Positions 49,245-58,342 are shown, counted from the first letter of the stretch. The stretch: 64,000 nt of DNA from JAWXTK01 sp044433645 (GCA_044433645.1 JAWXTK010000006.1:27465-91464); one strand, 5' to 3'. Notes: a model not told the origin generated them from the sequence alone. Made by a program: numbers and translations.

Positions 49245-49567
49245 TATTTAATTTCCTCCCCTGACTTTTTAGCGTAACGTACTAATTTACCTTTTTCGTC
49301 CAGTTTGCGACCTACTTTAGTAGCTTTGCCACTTTTAGCGTCAACTGGTTGCAAATTTGAGATATGAATCGCAGCCTCTTGCTTGATTATACCTCCTTGA
49401 GGATTTGCCGCATTTGGTTTAGTGTGCTTAGAAACTAGGTTTGCTCCTTCAACGATAGCACGTTGTTTAGCAACCTGAACTTCAAGAACCTTACCTTGTT
49501 GGCCTTTACTGTCACCTGCATTAACACGAACAGTGTCCCCTTTTTTGATATGTAATTTAACTGACAT
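49244..49567 (-). CDS. rplX: Ribosomal protein L24
   Basis: 107 residues. Early-assembly protein of the large subunit. The KOW motif is in KKGDTVRVNAGDSKGQQGKVLEV, followed by GANLVSKHTKPNAANPQGGI. Standard length. Located between rplN and rplE as in most bacteria. Confidence 0.97.
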   Translation of the reverse strand: MSVKLHIKKGDTVRVNAGDSKGQQGKVLEVQVAKQRAIVEGANLVSKHTKPNAANPQGGIIKQEAAIHISNLQPVDAKSGKATKVGRKLDEKGKLVRYAKKSGEEIK

Positions 49568-49586
49568 ACTTTGTAATGTTTTCTAG

Positions 49587-49952
49587 TTATAATACTTCAG
49601 GTGCAAGTGAGATGATTTTCATATACGAGTCACGTAGCTCTCTAGCTACAGGACCGAAAATACGAGTACCTCTCATTTCTCCCTGGTTATTAAGAAGAAC
49701 GACTGCATTGTCATCAAAACGAATGTATGATCCGTTTGCACGTCTAATCTCTTTTTTAGTTCTTACCACTACTGCCTTTGAAACTGTTCCTTTCTTAACA
49801 TCTCCAGAAGGGGTGGCACTCTTAACTGTTACAACGATACGATCGCCTATTGAAGCGTATCGTTTTCCGGTTCCACCAAGTACACGGATGCAAAGTACTT
49901 CTTTTGCACCACTATTGTCGGCTACCGCGAGTCTACTCTCTTGTTGTACCAT
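49587..49952 (-). CDS. rplN: Ribosomal protein L14
   Basis: 121 residues, standard length. Begins MVQQESRLAVADNSGAKEVLCIRVLGG and contains KGTVSKAVVVRTKKEIRR and GTRIFGPVARELR, the family signatures. It forms a subunit bridge with 16S rRNA. Two bases after rpsQ. Confidence 0.98.
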   Translation of the reverse strand: MVQQESRLAVADNSGAKEVLCIRVLGGTGKRYASIGDRIVVTVKSATPSGDVKKGTVSKAVVVRTKKEIRRANGSYIRFDDNAVVLLNNQGEMRGTRIFGPVARELRDSYMKIISLAPEVL

Positions 49953-49954
49953 GA

Positions 49955-50209
49955 TTATTTAGCTCTTTCTATTATTTCTACTAATCTCCAACGCTTGGTT
50001 TTGCTCAAGGGTCTGGTTTCCATTATTTTAATGGTATCGCCTTCGTTACAAGTGTTCTCGTCGTCGGCTGCTACAAATTTTGTAGTCTTGTTTACGAATT
50101 TACCGTAGATAGGGTGTTTTACCTTTCTGTGAACGGCAACTACGATAGACTTGTCCATTTTGTTGCTTACAACCACCCCTATTCTCTCTTTTCTAAGATT
50201 TCTTTCCAT
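49955..50209 (-). CDS. rpsQ: Ribosomal protein S17
   Basis: 84 residues. Primary 16S rRNA-binding protein with an OB fold. Signatures are RKERIGVVVSNKMDKSIVVAV and GDTIKIMETRPLSKTKRWRL. Eight bases downstream of rpmC. Confidence 0.97.
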   Translation of the reverse strand: MERNLRKERIGVVVSNKMDKSIVVAVHRKVKHPIYGKFVNKTTKFVAADDENTCNEGDTIKIMETRPLSKTKRWRLVEIIERAK

Positions 50210-50217
50210 AATGGTAA

Positions 50218-50415
50218 TTAACTTTTAAGGGTTTTAGTCTGACGCAGAACAGTTAGCATACGCGCAATGTCCTGGCGAGATTTTCTGATTATTGTTGGAT
50301 TCTCTACAGGAGAGATCGCGTGATTAATCTTCAGCTTTGAAAGCTCAGCTTTCGCTGCTTCGATTCTCTCTTGAATCTCTTCAACTGTAAGTTCCTTTAT
50401 TTCTGATGTTTTCAT
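50218..50415 (-). CDS. rpmC: Ribosomal protein L29
   Basis: 65 residues, two-helix protein at the peptide-tunnel exit. MKTSEIKELTVEEIQERI and NPTIIRKSRQDIARMLTVL match the family (usual end RKDIARILT). Between rplP and rpsQ, as expected. Confidence 0.96.
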   Translation of the reverse strand: MKTSEIKELTVEEIQERIEAAKAELSKLKINHAISPVENPTIIRKSRQDIARMLTVLRQTKTLKS

Positions 50416-50424
50416 CTCTAAAGC

Positions 50425-50853
50425 TTAAATTGTTGTTTCCGTAAAATCTCTTCTTACAATAAACTTAGTAGCGATCGGAAGTTTTTGTGCTCCAAGACGC
50501 AATGCCTCTTTTGCAACTTCTAGTGATACGCCCTCTGCTTCAATAAGGATACGTCCAGGAGTAACAGGTGCCACAAATCCTTCTGGCGAACCTTTACCTT
50601 TACCCATACGTACTTCGGCAGGCTTTTTAGTGATTGGTTTATCTGGGAATATTCTAATCCAGATTTGACCTTCACGTTTCATATAACGTACGATTGCCTG
50701 ACGGGCAGCTTCAATTTGGCGACCTGTGATCCATGTTGAATCTAGCGCCTTAATTCCGAATGAGCCGAACGCAAGTTGGTTACCTCTACCTGAGAGTCCC
50801 TTCATGCGGCCTTTCTGCATTCTTCTAAATTTGGTCTTTTTTGGTTGTAACAT
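50425..50853 (-). CDS. rplP: Ribosomal protein L16
   Basis: 142 residues. Essential for the tRNA-binding centre of the large subunit. Signatures are MLQPKKTKFRRMQKGRMKG, GQIWIRIFPDKPITKKPAEVRMGKGKG and VTPGRILIEAEGV. Standard length. 21 bases after rpsC. Confidence 0.98.
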   Translation of the reverse strand: MLQPKKTKFRRMQKGRMKGLSGRGNQLAFGSFGIKALDSTWITGRQIEAARQAIVRYMKREGQIWIRIFPDKPITKKPAEVRMGKGKGSPEGFVAPVTPGRILIEAEGVSLEVAKEALRLGAQKLPIATKFIVRRDFTETTI

Positions 50854-50874
50854 TTTTTGTCTCCTTTAAAAGTC

Positions 50875-51624
50875 CTACTTATTTCTTCTTTTTTTATTAC
50901 GGTCTCTATCGCCACGTGAACGATCGCCGCCTCTTTGAGAACCTTGGCCTCCCTGCATATTAGCTGCGCTAGCGCCTGCGATTTCAAACAAATCACGTTT
51001 GCCATACACCTCACCTGTGCAAATCCACACTTTGATTCCCAAGATACCCACTTTGGTAAGTGCCTCAGTTAGAGAGTAATCCACGTCTGCACGTATAGTG
51101 TGCAATGGAATACGTCCTTCTTTGTAAGTTTCGCTACGAGCCATCTCTGCTCCACCTACACGGCCAGATATTTGAATCTTGATACCTTCAGCACCCATTC
51201 TCATTGTAGAAGCAATCGAAGTCTTAACGGCACGACGATATGAAATTCTACCTTCCAACTGACGAGCGATGTTGTTACCAACGATAACTGCGTCAATCTC
51301 TGGGCGTTTTACCTCGAAGATATTGATTTGAACATCTTTACCTGTGAGTTTTTTAAGCTCTTCTTTAAGTTTGTCAACCTCTTGACCACCCTTACCAATA
51401 ATGATACCTGGGCGTGCAGTTGAGATTGTAACGGTTACAAGCTTTAAAGTTCGCTCAATGATAATTCTCGAAATACTTGCTTTTGCAAGACGTGCATTCA
51501 AATACTCACGTATTTTAGCGTCCTCTACCAACTTAGCACCGAAGTCTTTGCCTCCGTACCAGTTAGAGTCCCAGCCGCGGATAATTCCCAAACGGCATGA
51601 TATTGGATTTACTTTTTGTCCCAT
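50875..51624 (-). CDS. rpsC: Ribosomal protein S3
   Basis: 249 residues. KH-domain protein at the mRNA entry channel. MGQKVNPISCRLGIIRGWDSNWYGGK, GIIIGKGGQEVDKLKEEL and GRIPLHTIRADVDYSLTEA are diagnostic. The C-terminal 30 residues are Gly/Arg/Lys-rich (GSQRGGDRSRGDRDRNKKRR), a common variable tail. Confidence 0.98.
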   Translation of the reverse strand: MGQKVNPISCRLGIIRGWDSNWYGGKDFGAKLVEDAKIREYLNARLAKASISRIIIERTLKLVTVTISTARPGIIIGKGGQEVDKLKEELKKLTGKDVQINIFEVKRPEIDAVIVGNNIARQLEGRISYRRAVKTSIASTMRMGAEGIKIQISGRVGGAEMARSETYKEGRIPLHTIRADVDYSLTEALTKVGILGIKVWICTGEVYGKRDLFEIAGASAANMQGGQGSQRGGDRSRGDRDRNKKRRNK

Positions 51625-51630
51625 CTTACT

Positions 51631-52041
51631 TTACTTTTTTTCTTCGATTACCATTTTATCTACTACTATTGTAACGTGGTTTGAACGTTTACGAATACGG
51701 TGAGCGCGACCTTGTGGCGCTGGTTGTACTCTTTTAAGCATTCTACCTCCGTCTACGAAAATCTCCTTAACGCAAAGAGCTGTATCTTCGAGTCTTTGAC
51801 CCTCATTTTTGCTCTCCCAGTTGGCGATTGCCGAACGCAATAGTTTTTCTAATCTGATTGAAGCCTCCTTTTTCGAGAAACGAAGGATTCCCAATGCCTT
51901 ATTTATCTCTACGCCACGGATGATGTCTGCCACCAGGCGCATTTTACGTGGAGATGTTGGGCAATCACGCAAAACAGCTATCGCTTTTTGCTTTTTGTCA
52001 GCCTTTAATTTTTCGGCTACTATGCTTTTTCTTGCACCCAT
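51631..52041 (-). CDS. rplV: Ribosomal protein L22
   Basis: 136 residues. Lines the peptide exit tunnel. CPTSPRKMRLVADIIRGVEINKALGILRFSKKEAS and the C-terminal APQGRAHRIRKRSNHVTIVV are the family signatures. An N-terminal extension of about 20 residues is present, as in other Bacteroidota. Confidence 0.97.
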   Translation of the reverse strand: MGARKSIVAEKLKADKKQKAIAVLRDCPTSPRKMRLVADIIRGVEINKALGILRFSKKEASIRLEKLLRSAIANWESKNEGQRLEDTALCVKEIFVDGGRMLKRVQPAPQGRAHRIRKRSNHVTIVVDKMVIEEKK

Positions 52042-52047
52042 GTCCTA

Positions 52048-52317
52048 CTATTTTTTCTTATTTCCACCGTGACCACGGAAGCTACGTGTTGGAGAAAACT
52101 CTCCAAGTTTGTGACCTACCATGTTTTCTGTTACGTAAACTGGAATAAATTTATTACCATTATGTACGGCTATCGTTTGACCTACGAAGTCTGGCGATAT
52201 CATACTTGCACGTGACCATGTCTTGATGACTGTTTTCTTGCCACTCTCGTTTTGAGCAATTACTCTTCCCTCAAGTTTAGGCTCGATAAATGGTCCTTTT
52301 TTTAATGAACGGCTCAT
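52048..52317 (-). CDS. rpsS: Ribosomal protein S19
   Basis: 89 residues. Small-subunit head protein contacting S13 and the large subunit. MSRSLKKGPFI, TWSRASMISPDFVGQTIAVHNG and MVGHKLGEFSPTRSFRGH match fully. Confidence 0.98.
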   Translation of the reverse strand: MSRSLKKGPFIEPKLEGRVIAQNESGKKTVIKTWSRASMISPDFVGQTIAVHNGNKFIPVYVTENMVGHKLGEFSPTRSFRGHGGNKKK

Positions 52318-52335
52318 TATGCTACTATTTTAAAA

Positions 52336-53160
52336 TTATTTTTTCTTCCTTGAGATGATAAATTTAGAAGTAGTCTTTTTAGGATTACGTGTTTTGTATC
52401 CTTTTGCCAAAAGACCCTTACGTGAACGTGGGTGACCACCTGATGAACGACCTTCACCACCACCCATTGGGTGATCTACTGGGTTCATCGTAACGCCTCG
52501 GTTATGAGGACGACGGCCTAACCAACGTCTACGACCTGCTTTACCGTGTTGTTCTAGTGAGTGGTCTGGGTTAGAGACAGCTCCTATTGTTGCACGACAG
52601 GTTACTAATACCATTCTAGTCTCCCCTGAAGGAAGTTTAATAATAGCGAATTTACCTTCACGAGCTAATAGCTGTGCGTAGGTACCAGCCGAACGTGCCA
52701 TAACAGCACCTTGGCCAGGGTAGAGTTCGATGTTGTGGATTACAGTTCCTAGTGGAATCATCGCTAGAGTTAGAGTGTTACCAACCTCTGGAGTAGCCTC
52801 TTCGCCACTACGTACCATTTGTCCTACTTGTAGTCCGTTAGGAGCTAGAATATAGCTCTTTTGACCATTTGTGTAGCAGATTAGCGCAATACGAGCTGAA
52901 CGATTTGGATCGTACTCGATGGTTTTAACTACTGCTGGCATTGAATCAGTTGCTCTTTTAAAATCAATCTCACGGTACATTTGTTTGTGACCACCACCAA
53001 TGTAGCGTACAGTCATTTTACCGCTGTTGTTACGTCCACCAGAACTTTTCTTTGGACTTAGCAATGATTTCTCAGGAGTTGATGTTGTTATATCATCAAA
53101 AGTTCCTGCTATTTTATGTCTGGTCCCCGGTGTAAGGGGTTTAAACTTTCTTACTGCCAT
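52336..53160 (-). CDS. rplB: Ribosomal protein L2
   Basis: 274 residues. Needed for subunit association and peptidyl transfer. KPLTPGTRHKIAGTFDDIT, SSGGRNNSGKMTVRYIGGGHKQ, RSAGTYAQLLAREGKFAIIKLPSGE and MNPVDHPMGGGEGRSSGGHPRS, which contains the catalytic-site-proximal His, are present. Confidence 0.98.
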   Translation of the reverse strand: MAVRKFKPLTPGTRHKIAGTFDDITTSTPEKSLLSPKKSSGGRNNSGKMTVRYIGGGHKQMYREIDFKRATDSMPAVVKTIEYDPNRSARIALICYTNGQKSYILAPNGLQVGQMVRSGEEATPEVGNTLTLAMIPLGTVIHNIELYPGQGAVMARSAGTYAQLLAREGKFAIIKLPSGETRMVLVTCRATIGAVSNPDHSLEQHGKAGRRRWLGRRPHNRGVTMNPVDHPMGGGEGRSSGGHPRSRKGLLAKGYKTRNPKKTTSKFIISRKKK

Positions 53161-53166
53161 CTCTTA

Positions 53167-53457
53167 TTAGATATTACTGTAAAAATCTATCTTGTCGCCT
53201 TCTTTCAAGGTAACAATTGCTTTCTTGAAGTTGTTTGCGCGTCCTGAAAGCAGACCTGCTTTAGTGTAGCGACTTTTTGCTTTACCTAGGTAATTCATCG
53301 TGTTAACGCTTTCTACAACCACATTATACATCTGCTCTACGGCAGCTTTGATTTGCAATTTGTTAGCTTTTGGCGAAACGATAAAACCGTAACGATTCAG
53401 CTTCTCGCCCTGAATAGTCATTTTCTCGGTTAAAATTGGCTTAATTATAGCTTCCAT
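53167..53457 (-). CDS. rplW: Ribosomal protein L23
   Basis: 96 residues. Docking site for trigger factor and SRP at the tunnel exit. PILTEKMTIQGEKLNRYGFIVSPKANKLQIKAAVEQMY is the family core, followed by NVVVESVNTMNYLGKAKSRY. Confidence 0.97.
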   Translation of the reverse strand: MEAIIKPILTEKMTIQGEKLNRYGFIVSPKANKLQIKAAVEQMYNVVVESVNTMNYLGKAKSRYTKAGLLSGRANNFKKAIVTLKEGDKIDFYSNI

Positions 53458-53472
53458 CTTTTATCTTAAAAT

Positions 53473-54099
53473 TTATGCTAACATTTCGTTAATAACATTT
53501 ACTGAAGCTTCAGTAACTAGCATTAGGCCTGCGTTCATTACATCATAAGTCGAAAGATTAGATGCTAGAATCACTCTAATGTTTGAAAGGTTACGTGCCG
53601 ACAACAATAAGTTTAGGTTTGTATCCTCTGTTACGATAAGAATCTTCTTTCCTTCCATTTTAAGGCTAGCTGTCATTGCAATCATAGCTTTTGTTTTAGG
53701 AGCATCAAATGAGATTTGATCAATAACTGTGATCATTTCAGATTTTGCTTTATAGCTAAGTGCGCTGCGACGAGCTAATTGCTTAAGTTTTTTGTTTAGT
53801 TTGAAGCTGTAGTCACGAGGTACTGGGCCAAAAATACGACCACCACCTGGGAATAGAGGAGATTTGATGCTACCTGCACGAGCTCCACCAGTTCCTTTTT
53901 GTTTTTTGATTTTACGTGTAGAACCAGCTACTTCGTTTCTTTGCTTCGCTTTGTGAGTACCTTGACGTTGGTTCGCTAAATATTGTTTAACGTCTAGATA
54001 GATTGCGTGATCATTTGGCTCAATACCAAAAATCGAATCATTAAGGATGGCCTTGCGTCCTGTATCCTCACCTAATGTATTAAATATTCCTAATTCCAT
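53473..54099 (-). CDS. rplD: Ribosomal protein L4
   Basis: 208 residues. Forms part of the exit tunnel. QRQGTHKAKQRNEVAGSTRKIKKQKGTGGARAGSIKSPLFPGGGRIFGPVPRDYSFKLNKK, spread over residues 46-106, is the tunnel loop and RNA-binding region. In enterobacteria L4 represses its own operon through a leader RNA. The leader between rpsJ and rplC is a candidate for similar control here (inference). Confidence 0.98.
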   Translation of the reverse strand: MELGIFNTLGEDTGRKAILNDSIFGIEPNDHAIYLDVKQYLANQRQGTHKAKQRNEVAGSTRKIKKQKGTGGARAGSIKSPLFPGGGRIFGPVPRDYSFKLNKKLKQLARRSALSYKAKSEMITVIDQISFDAPKTKAMIAMTASLKMEGKKILIVTEDTNLNLLLSARNLSNIRVILASNLSTYDVMNAGLMLVTEASVNVINEMLA

Positions 54100-54102
54100 G
54101 AT

Positions 54103-54720
54103 CTAATTCTCGATTAATAAGTAAGAACCTTTTGCTCCTGGGATTGAACCTTTCACTAAGATAAGGTTGTTTTCTGGAAGCTTTTTCATAATACGTAGGT
54201 TAAGAACTTTAACCTGCTGACCACCTGTTCTACCTGGCAAACGTTTACCTTTGAATACTCTCGAAGGGTAAGACGATGCACCTAGTGAACCTGGCGCTCT
54301 TAAACGGTTGTGCTGACCGTGAGTTGCACCTCCAACACCACCGAAACCATAACGTTTAACAACACCTTGAAATCCTTTACCTTTTGCCATGCCTGTAACG
54401 TCAACCCATTCGTCGTCGCCAAACATGTCAATAGTAAGAACGTCGCCCAAGTTAAGTTCTTGCTCAAAGCTTTGGAACTCAGCTAGTTGGCGTTTTGGTG
54501 TAGTTCCGGCTTTTTTGAAGTGACCTAGTAAACTACTGCTGGTGTGTTTTTCACTTGTTTCGTCATAGGCAATTTGAACTGCTGAGTAACCATCTTTCTC
54601 ATCAGTTTTGATTTGCGTAACAACACAGGGACCAGCCTCAATAACAGTGCATGGTATATTTTTACCCTCGGCACTGAAAACGGAAATCATTCCGATTTTT
54701 TTTCCAATTAGTCCTGACAT
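54103..54720 (-). CDS. rplC: Ribosomal protein L3
   Basis: 205 residues. Assembly initiator near the peptidyl-transferase centre. SGLIGKKIGMISVFSAEGK, GKGFQGVVKRYGFGGVGGATHGQHNRLRAPGSLGASSYPSRVFKGKRLPGRTGG (residues 113-166, the central loop) are clear. It is separated from rpsJ by 221 bases with its own promoter and a structured leader, unlike the tight spacing elsewhere in the cluster. Confidence 0.98.
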   Translation of the reverse strand: MSGLIGKKIGMISVFSAEGKNIPCTVIEAGPCVVTQIKTDEKDGYSAVQIAYDETSEKHTSSSLLGHFKKAGTTPKRQLAEFQSFEQELNLGDVLTIDMFGDDEWVDVTGMAKGKGFQGVVKRYGFGGVGGATHGQHNRLRAPGSLGASSYPSRVFKGKRLPGRTGGQQVKVLNLRIMKKLPENNLILVKGSIPGAKGSYLLIEN

Positions 54721-54941
54721 TTTGTCTGTTTACTTTAAATAATTTGTTTATCAATTGGCACGCCTTGGGGCTCATCTATTCGAACCCCCACGTGCATAGA
54801 TTCTTGTTTGTGTATCTAATCCTGTTATTATATTTATTTGATTTGTGGTGTAGATTTGGCTTAAGGCAAAGGCGAAGTGTACAAAGGTACACGAGGCTTT
54901 GATTTAAGTCAAAGGTGCGCCGCAAGGCAAATAAATTAGGA
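54721..54941 (-). promoter_or_regulatory. Internal promoter and structured leader before rplC
   Basis: Minus strand: TTTG (54913-54910), 20 bases, TACCTTTG (54889-54882) is a perfect promoter. The -7 region is also part of a longer inverted repeat (CAAAGcCtCGTGTAC...GTACACtTCGccTTTG). Near the rplC start, GCACG...GGGG and CCCC...CGTGC (54758-54795 on the + strand) form a two-segment hairpin with loop containing TTCGAAT. No reading frame of note. Candidate autoregulatory leader for the L3-L4 genes. Confidence 0.65.
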
Positions 54942-55247
54942 TCAGACTTTGATTTCTACTTCTACTCCTGAAGGTAGTTCTAACTTCATTAGTGCATCAA
55001 TAGTTTTTGGAGTTGATGAATAAATATCCAAAATTCTTTTAAATGTACTAAGTTGGAACTGCTCTCTTGCTTTCTTGTTAACGAAAGACGAACGGTTTAC
55101 TGTAAAAATCTTTTTCTGGGTTGGAAGTGGAATTGGTCCCACAACAACTGCGCCAGTACCTTTTACGGTTTTCACGATCTTTTCTGATGATTTATCAACC
55201 AAGTTGTGATCGTAAGATTTAAGCTTAATTCTTATTTTTTGGCTCAT
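54942..55247 (-). CDS. rpsJ: Ribosomal protein S10
   Basis: 101 residues. Small-subunit head protein, also the NusE transcription factor. IRIKLKSYDHNLVDKSSEKIV and GPIPLPTQKKIFTVNRSSFVNKKAREQF are diagnostic. It stays coupled to fusA (8-base gap) while rplC lies 221 bases on, so S10 belongs with the str transcript here. Confidence 0.98.
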   Translation of the reverse strand: MSQKIRIKLKSYDHNLVDKSSEKIVKTVKGTGAVVVGPIPLPTQKKIFTVNRSSFVNKKAREQFQLSTFKRILDIYSSTPKTIDALMKLELPSGVEVEIKV

Positions 55248-55255
55248 ATCTAATA

Positions 55256-57373
55256 CTATTCTAATTCTTTATTTTTGTTTCCTGACTTCTCGATAATCTC
55301 TTTAGCTATGTTAGCAGGAACTTCCTCGAAGTGAGAGAATTCCATAGACGATGTTGCACGTCCTGAAGAGATAGTACGAAGTACGGTTACATAACCGAAC
55401 ATCTCTGAAAGAGGTACTTTAGCTTTAACTACTTGTGCGTTACCTTTAGCTTCCATACCAGCGATTTGGCCACGACGTTTGTTAAGGTCACCGATGATAT
55501 CACCCATGTTTTCTTCTGGAGTAACAACTTCAACAGCCATAACTGGTTCTTTGATAACTGGGCCAGCTTGGCAAGCAGCAACACGGAAACCGTTTCTAGC
55601 ACAAATCTCAAATGAAAGTGCATCTGAATCCACAGGGTGGAAAGAACCATCTTTAAGTGTAACTTTCATGCTATCAAGACCAAATCCTGCAAGTGCACCG
55701 TTAGCCATTGCGTTAGCAAAACCTTTTTGTACAGCTGGGATGTATTCTTTAGGCACGTTACCACCTTTTACTACGTCGCCGAACTCAAGACCAACAACCT
55801 CTTGTGATGAAGCAGGTCCGATTTCAAAGATAATATCAGCAAACTTACCACGACCACCAGATTGTTTTTTGAACACTTCACGGTGAGTGAAAGTTTTTGT
55901 AAGAGCTTCTTTGTAGTTAACTTGAGGAGCACCTTGGTTGATTTCAACGCCGAACTCACGTTTAAGACGGTCAACGATGATTTCAAGGTGAAGCTCACCC
56001 ATACCACTAATTACTGTTTGGCCACTATCTTCGTCAGTTTTAACTGTAAAAGTTGGATCTTCTTCAGAAAGTTTACCAAGAGCAATACCTAGTTTGTCAA
56101 GGTCTTTTTGAGTTTTAGGCTCAATAGCTAGACCGATAACTGGTTCTGGGAAAGTCATAGACTCCAAAGAGATAGGAGATTTTTCGTCGCAAAGAGTATC
56201 GCCTGTACGAACGTCTTTGAAACCTACAGCTGCACAAATATCACCAGCACCAACAGCTTCCATAGGATTTTGTTTGTTTGCGTGCATTTGATACAGACGA
56301 GAAATCCTTTCTTTTTTGTCTGAACGAGAGTTGTGTACGTAAGAACCTGCGTCTAGTTTACCAGAGTAAACACGAACGAAAGCCAAACGACCAACGAATG
56401 GGTCAGTTGCGATTTTAAATGCAAGACCTGCAAAAGGCTCACTCTCTGATGGCTCACGTTTAGTTTCTTCGCCAGTTCTAGGATCTGTACCTGTTACAGC
56501 ACCGATGTCGATAGGAGAAGGCAAGAAAGCGATAACGTAATCCAACAAAAGTTGAACACCTTTATTTTTGAATGAAGAACCACAAAGCATAGGAACAACA
56601 GTCATTTGACAAGTTGCCTCACGAATTGCAGCGATTAATTCATCTGGAGTGATAGAATCTGGATCTTCAAAGAATTTTTCCATCAAAGCCTCGTCAACTG
56701 AGGCAACTTCTTCGATCAATGTAGCACGAGCTTCTTCAGCTTCAGCTTTCATGTTCTCAGGAATTTCTGTGAAATCGTAGTTTACTAACTCTGTTTTGTC
56801 TTCATGGTACATAATAGCCCTATTATATATAAGGTCTATAAGTCCGATGAATTTGTCTTCAGCACCAATAGGAAGAACAACTGGGATAGCGTTAGCACCT
56901 AGTCTTTCTTTGATTTGCGCACAAACTGCTGAGAAGTCAGCACCTGTACGGTCCATTTTGTTAACGTAACCAACACGAGGCACACCGTATTTGTCAGCTT
57001 GACGCCATACAGTTTCCGATTGAGGCTCAACACCACCTACTGCACAAAAAGTTGCAACAGCGCCGTCAAGTACACGCAATGAACGCTCTACCTCAACAGT
57101 AAAGTCAACGTGACCTGGGGTGTCAATAACGTTAATTTGGTATGTTTTGTCTTTGTAATTCCAAAACGCAGTGGTTGCAGCTGAGGTAATTGTTATACCA
57201 CGCTCTTGCTCTTGAACCATCCAGTCCATAGTAGCACCACCATCGTGCACTTCACCAATCTTGTGAGTTTTACCTGTATAAAACAGGATACGCTCAGTAG
57301 TTGTTGTTTTACCAGCATCAATGTGTGCCATGATACCGATATTTCTGGTGTATCTTAGATCTCTTGTAGCCAT
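55256..57373 (-). CDS. fusA: Elongation factor G
   Basis: 705 residues, full length. The GTPase that drives translocation. G1 is in MAHIDAGKTTTTERI, G2 in RGITITSAATT, G3 in DTPGHVDFTVEVERSLRVLDGAV and G4 in NKMDRTGADF. Domain IV is visible at GGRGKFADIIFEIGPA and the C-terminus reads TSSMEFSHFEEVPANIAKEII. Bacteroidota sometimes carry a second, GTP-hydrolysis-divergent EF-G2; this copy in the str cluster is the canonical type. Confidence 0.98.
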   Translation of the reverse strand: MATRDLRYTRNIGIMAHIDAGKTTTTERILFYTGKTHKIGEVHDGGATMDWMVQEQERGITITSAATTAFWNYKDKTYQINVIDTPGHVDFTVEVERSLRVLDGAVATFCAVGGVEPQSETVWRQADKYGVPRVGYVNKMDRTGADFSAVCAQIKERLGANAIPVVLPIGAEDKFIGLIDLIYNRAIMYHEDKTELVNYDFTEIPENMKAEAEEARATLIEEVASVDEALMEKFFEDPDSITPDELIAAIREATCQMTVVPMLCGSSFKNKGVQLLLDYVIAFLPSPIDIGAVTGTDPRTGEETKREPSESEPFAGLAFKIATDPFVGRLAFVRVYSGKLDAGSYVHNSRSDKKERISRLYQMHANKQNPMEAVGAGDICAAVGFKDVRTGDTLCDEKSPISLESMTFPEPVIGLAIEPKTQKDLDKLGIALGKLSEEDPTFTVKTDEDSGQTVISGMGELHLEIIVDRLKREFGVEINQGAPQVNYKEALTKTFTHREVFKKQSGGRGKFADIIFEIGPASSQEVVGLEFGDVVKGGNVPKEYIPAVQKGFANAMANGALAGFGLDSMKVTLKDGSFHPVDSDALSFEICARNGFRVAACQAGPVIKEPVMAVEVVTPEENMGDIIGDLNKRRGQIAGMEAKGNAQVVKAKVPLSEMFGYVTVLRTISSGRATSSMEFSHFEEVPANIAKEIIEKSGNKNKELE

Positions 57374-57396
57374 CTTTTATTATTCGCTATTAATTA

Positions 57397-57873
57397 TTAA
57401 AATCTAAAATGTGCAAATGCTTTGTTGGCATCAGCCATACGGTGCATTTCTTCTTTACGTTTGAAAGCAGCACCTTCAGAGTTGAAGGCAGCCATGATCT
57501 CTGCAGAAAGTTTTTCTGCCATAGAACGTCCCGGACGCTTACGAGAGTAAAGGACTAAGTTCTTCATAGAAATAGAAATTTTGCGTTCCGGTCTCACTTC
57601 CATAGGAACTTGGAAAGTTGCACCACCAACACGGCGAGATTTAACCTCAACTTGTGGTGTAATGTTTTCTAATGCTTGCTTCCAAATCTCCAGAGGAGCC
57701 TTATCTGCATCCTTCATCTTCTCACCTACTATATCTAACGCATCGTAGAATATAGAGTAGGCAATACTCTTCTTACCGTCCAGCATAAGGTTGTTTACAA
57801 ACCTTGTCACAAGTCCGTCTGAGAACTTGGGATCTGGAAGTAGAATTCGCTTTTTAGGCTTCGATTTTCTCAT
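57397..57873 (-). CDS. rpsG: Ribosomal protein S7
   Basis: 158 residues. Initiates assembly of the small-subunit head. RFVNNLMLDGKKSIAYSIFYDALD, ENITPQVEVKSRRVGGATFQVPMEVRPERK and MHRMADANKAFAHFRF match the family. Between rpsL and fusA. Confidence 0.98.
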   Translation of the reverse strand: MRKSKPKKRILLPDPKFSDGLVTRFVNNLMLDGKKSIAYSIFYDALDIVGEKMKDADKAPLEIWKQALENITPQVEVKSRRVGGATFQVPMEVRPERKISISMKNLVLYSRKRPGRSMAEKLSAEIMAAFNSEGAAFKRKEEMHRMADANKAFAHFRF

Positions 57874-57940
57874 TGTTTAAAAATCTTTGTTTGTTTAAAA
57901 TAAAATAATTTTGTTTTTCTAAAGTCTTAATTATTTAGAC

Positions 57941-58342
57941 TTATTTCTTTTTGCCTGCTGCAGGAACTCCTGGTTTAGGGCGTTTTGTGCCGTATTTAGA
58001 ACGACGTTGGTGACGACCATCTACGCCCGCTGCATCCAATGCACCACGAACCAAGTGATAACGCACACCAGGAAGGTCTTTAACACGACCTCCACGTACT
58101 AATACGATCGAGTGTTCTTGCAAGTTGTGACCTTCTCCTGGTATGTAGGCATTCACCTCTTTACCGTTTGTAAGTCTAACCCTTGCAACTTTACGCATCG
58201 CAGAGTTTGGTTTTTTTGGTGTAGTTGTGTAAACACGAACACACACGCCTCTTCTCTGTGGACACGCATCAAGCGCTGGAGCTTTACTGTTGAACTCCAA
58301 AGCAACTCTTCCTTTTCTTACTAACTGTTGAATAGTTGGCAT
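57941..58342 (-). CDS. rpsL: Ribosomal protein S12
   Basis: 133 residues. Decoding-centre protein; streptomycin target region. MPTIQQLVRKGR, CPQRRGVCVRVYTTTPKKPNSAMRKVARVRL, YIPGEGHNLQEHSIVLVRGGRVKDLPGVRYHLVRGALD (spread across 67-106) are present. The streptomycin-sensitivity lysines (TPKKPNS and the GRVKDLPG Lys) are both wild-type. First gene of the str cluster. Confidence 0.98.
   Translation of the reverse strand: MPTIQQLVRKGRVALEFNSKAPALDACPQRRGVCVRVYTTTPKKPNSAMRKVARVRLTNGKEVNAYIPGEGHNLQEHSIVLVRGGRVKDLPGVRYHLVRGALDAAGVDGRHQRRSKYGTKRPKPGVPAAGKKK

Noticed and set aside
54758..54795. Degenerate tRNA in the rpsJ-rplC spacer, because of a TTCGAAT loop
   Set aside because: No T stem of 5 bp, no anticodon arm and no acceptor stem can be drawn; the loop belongs to a different hairpin.
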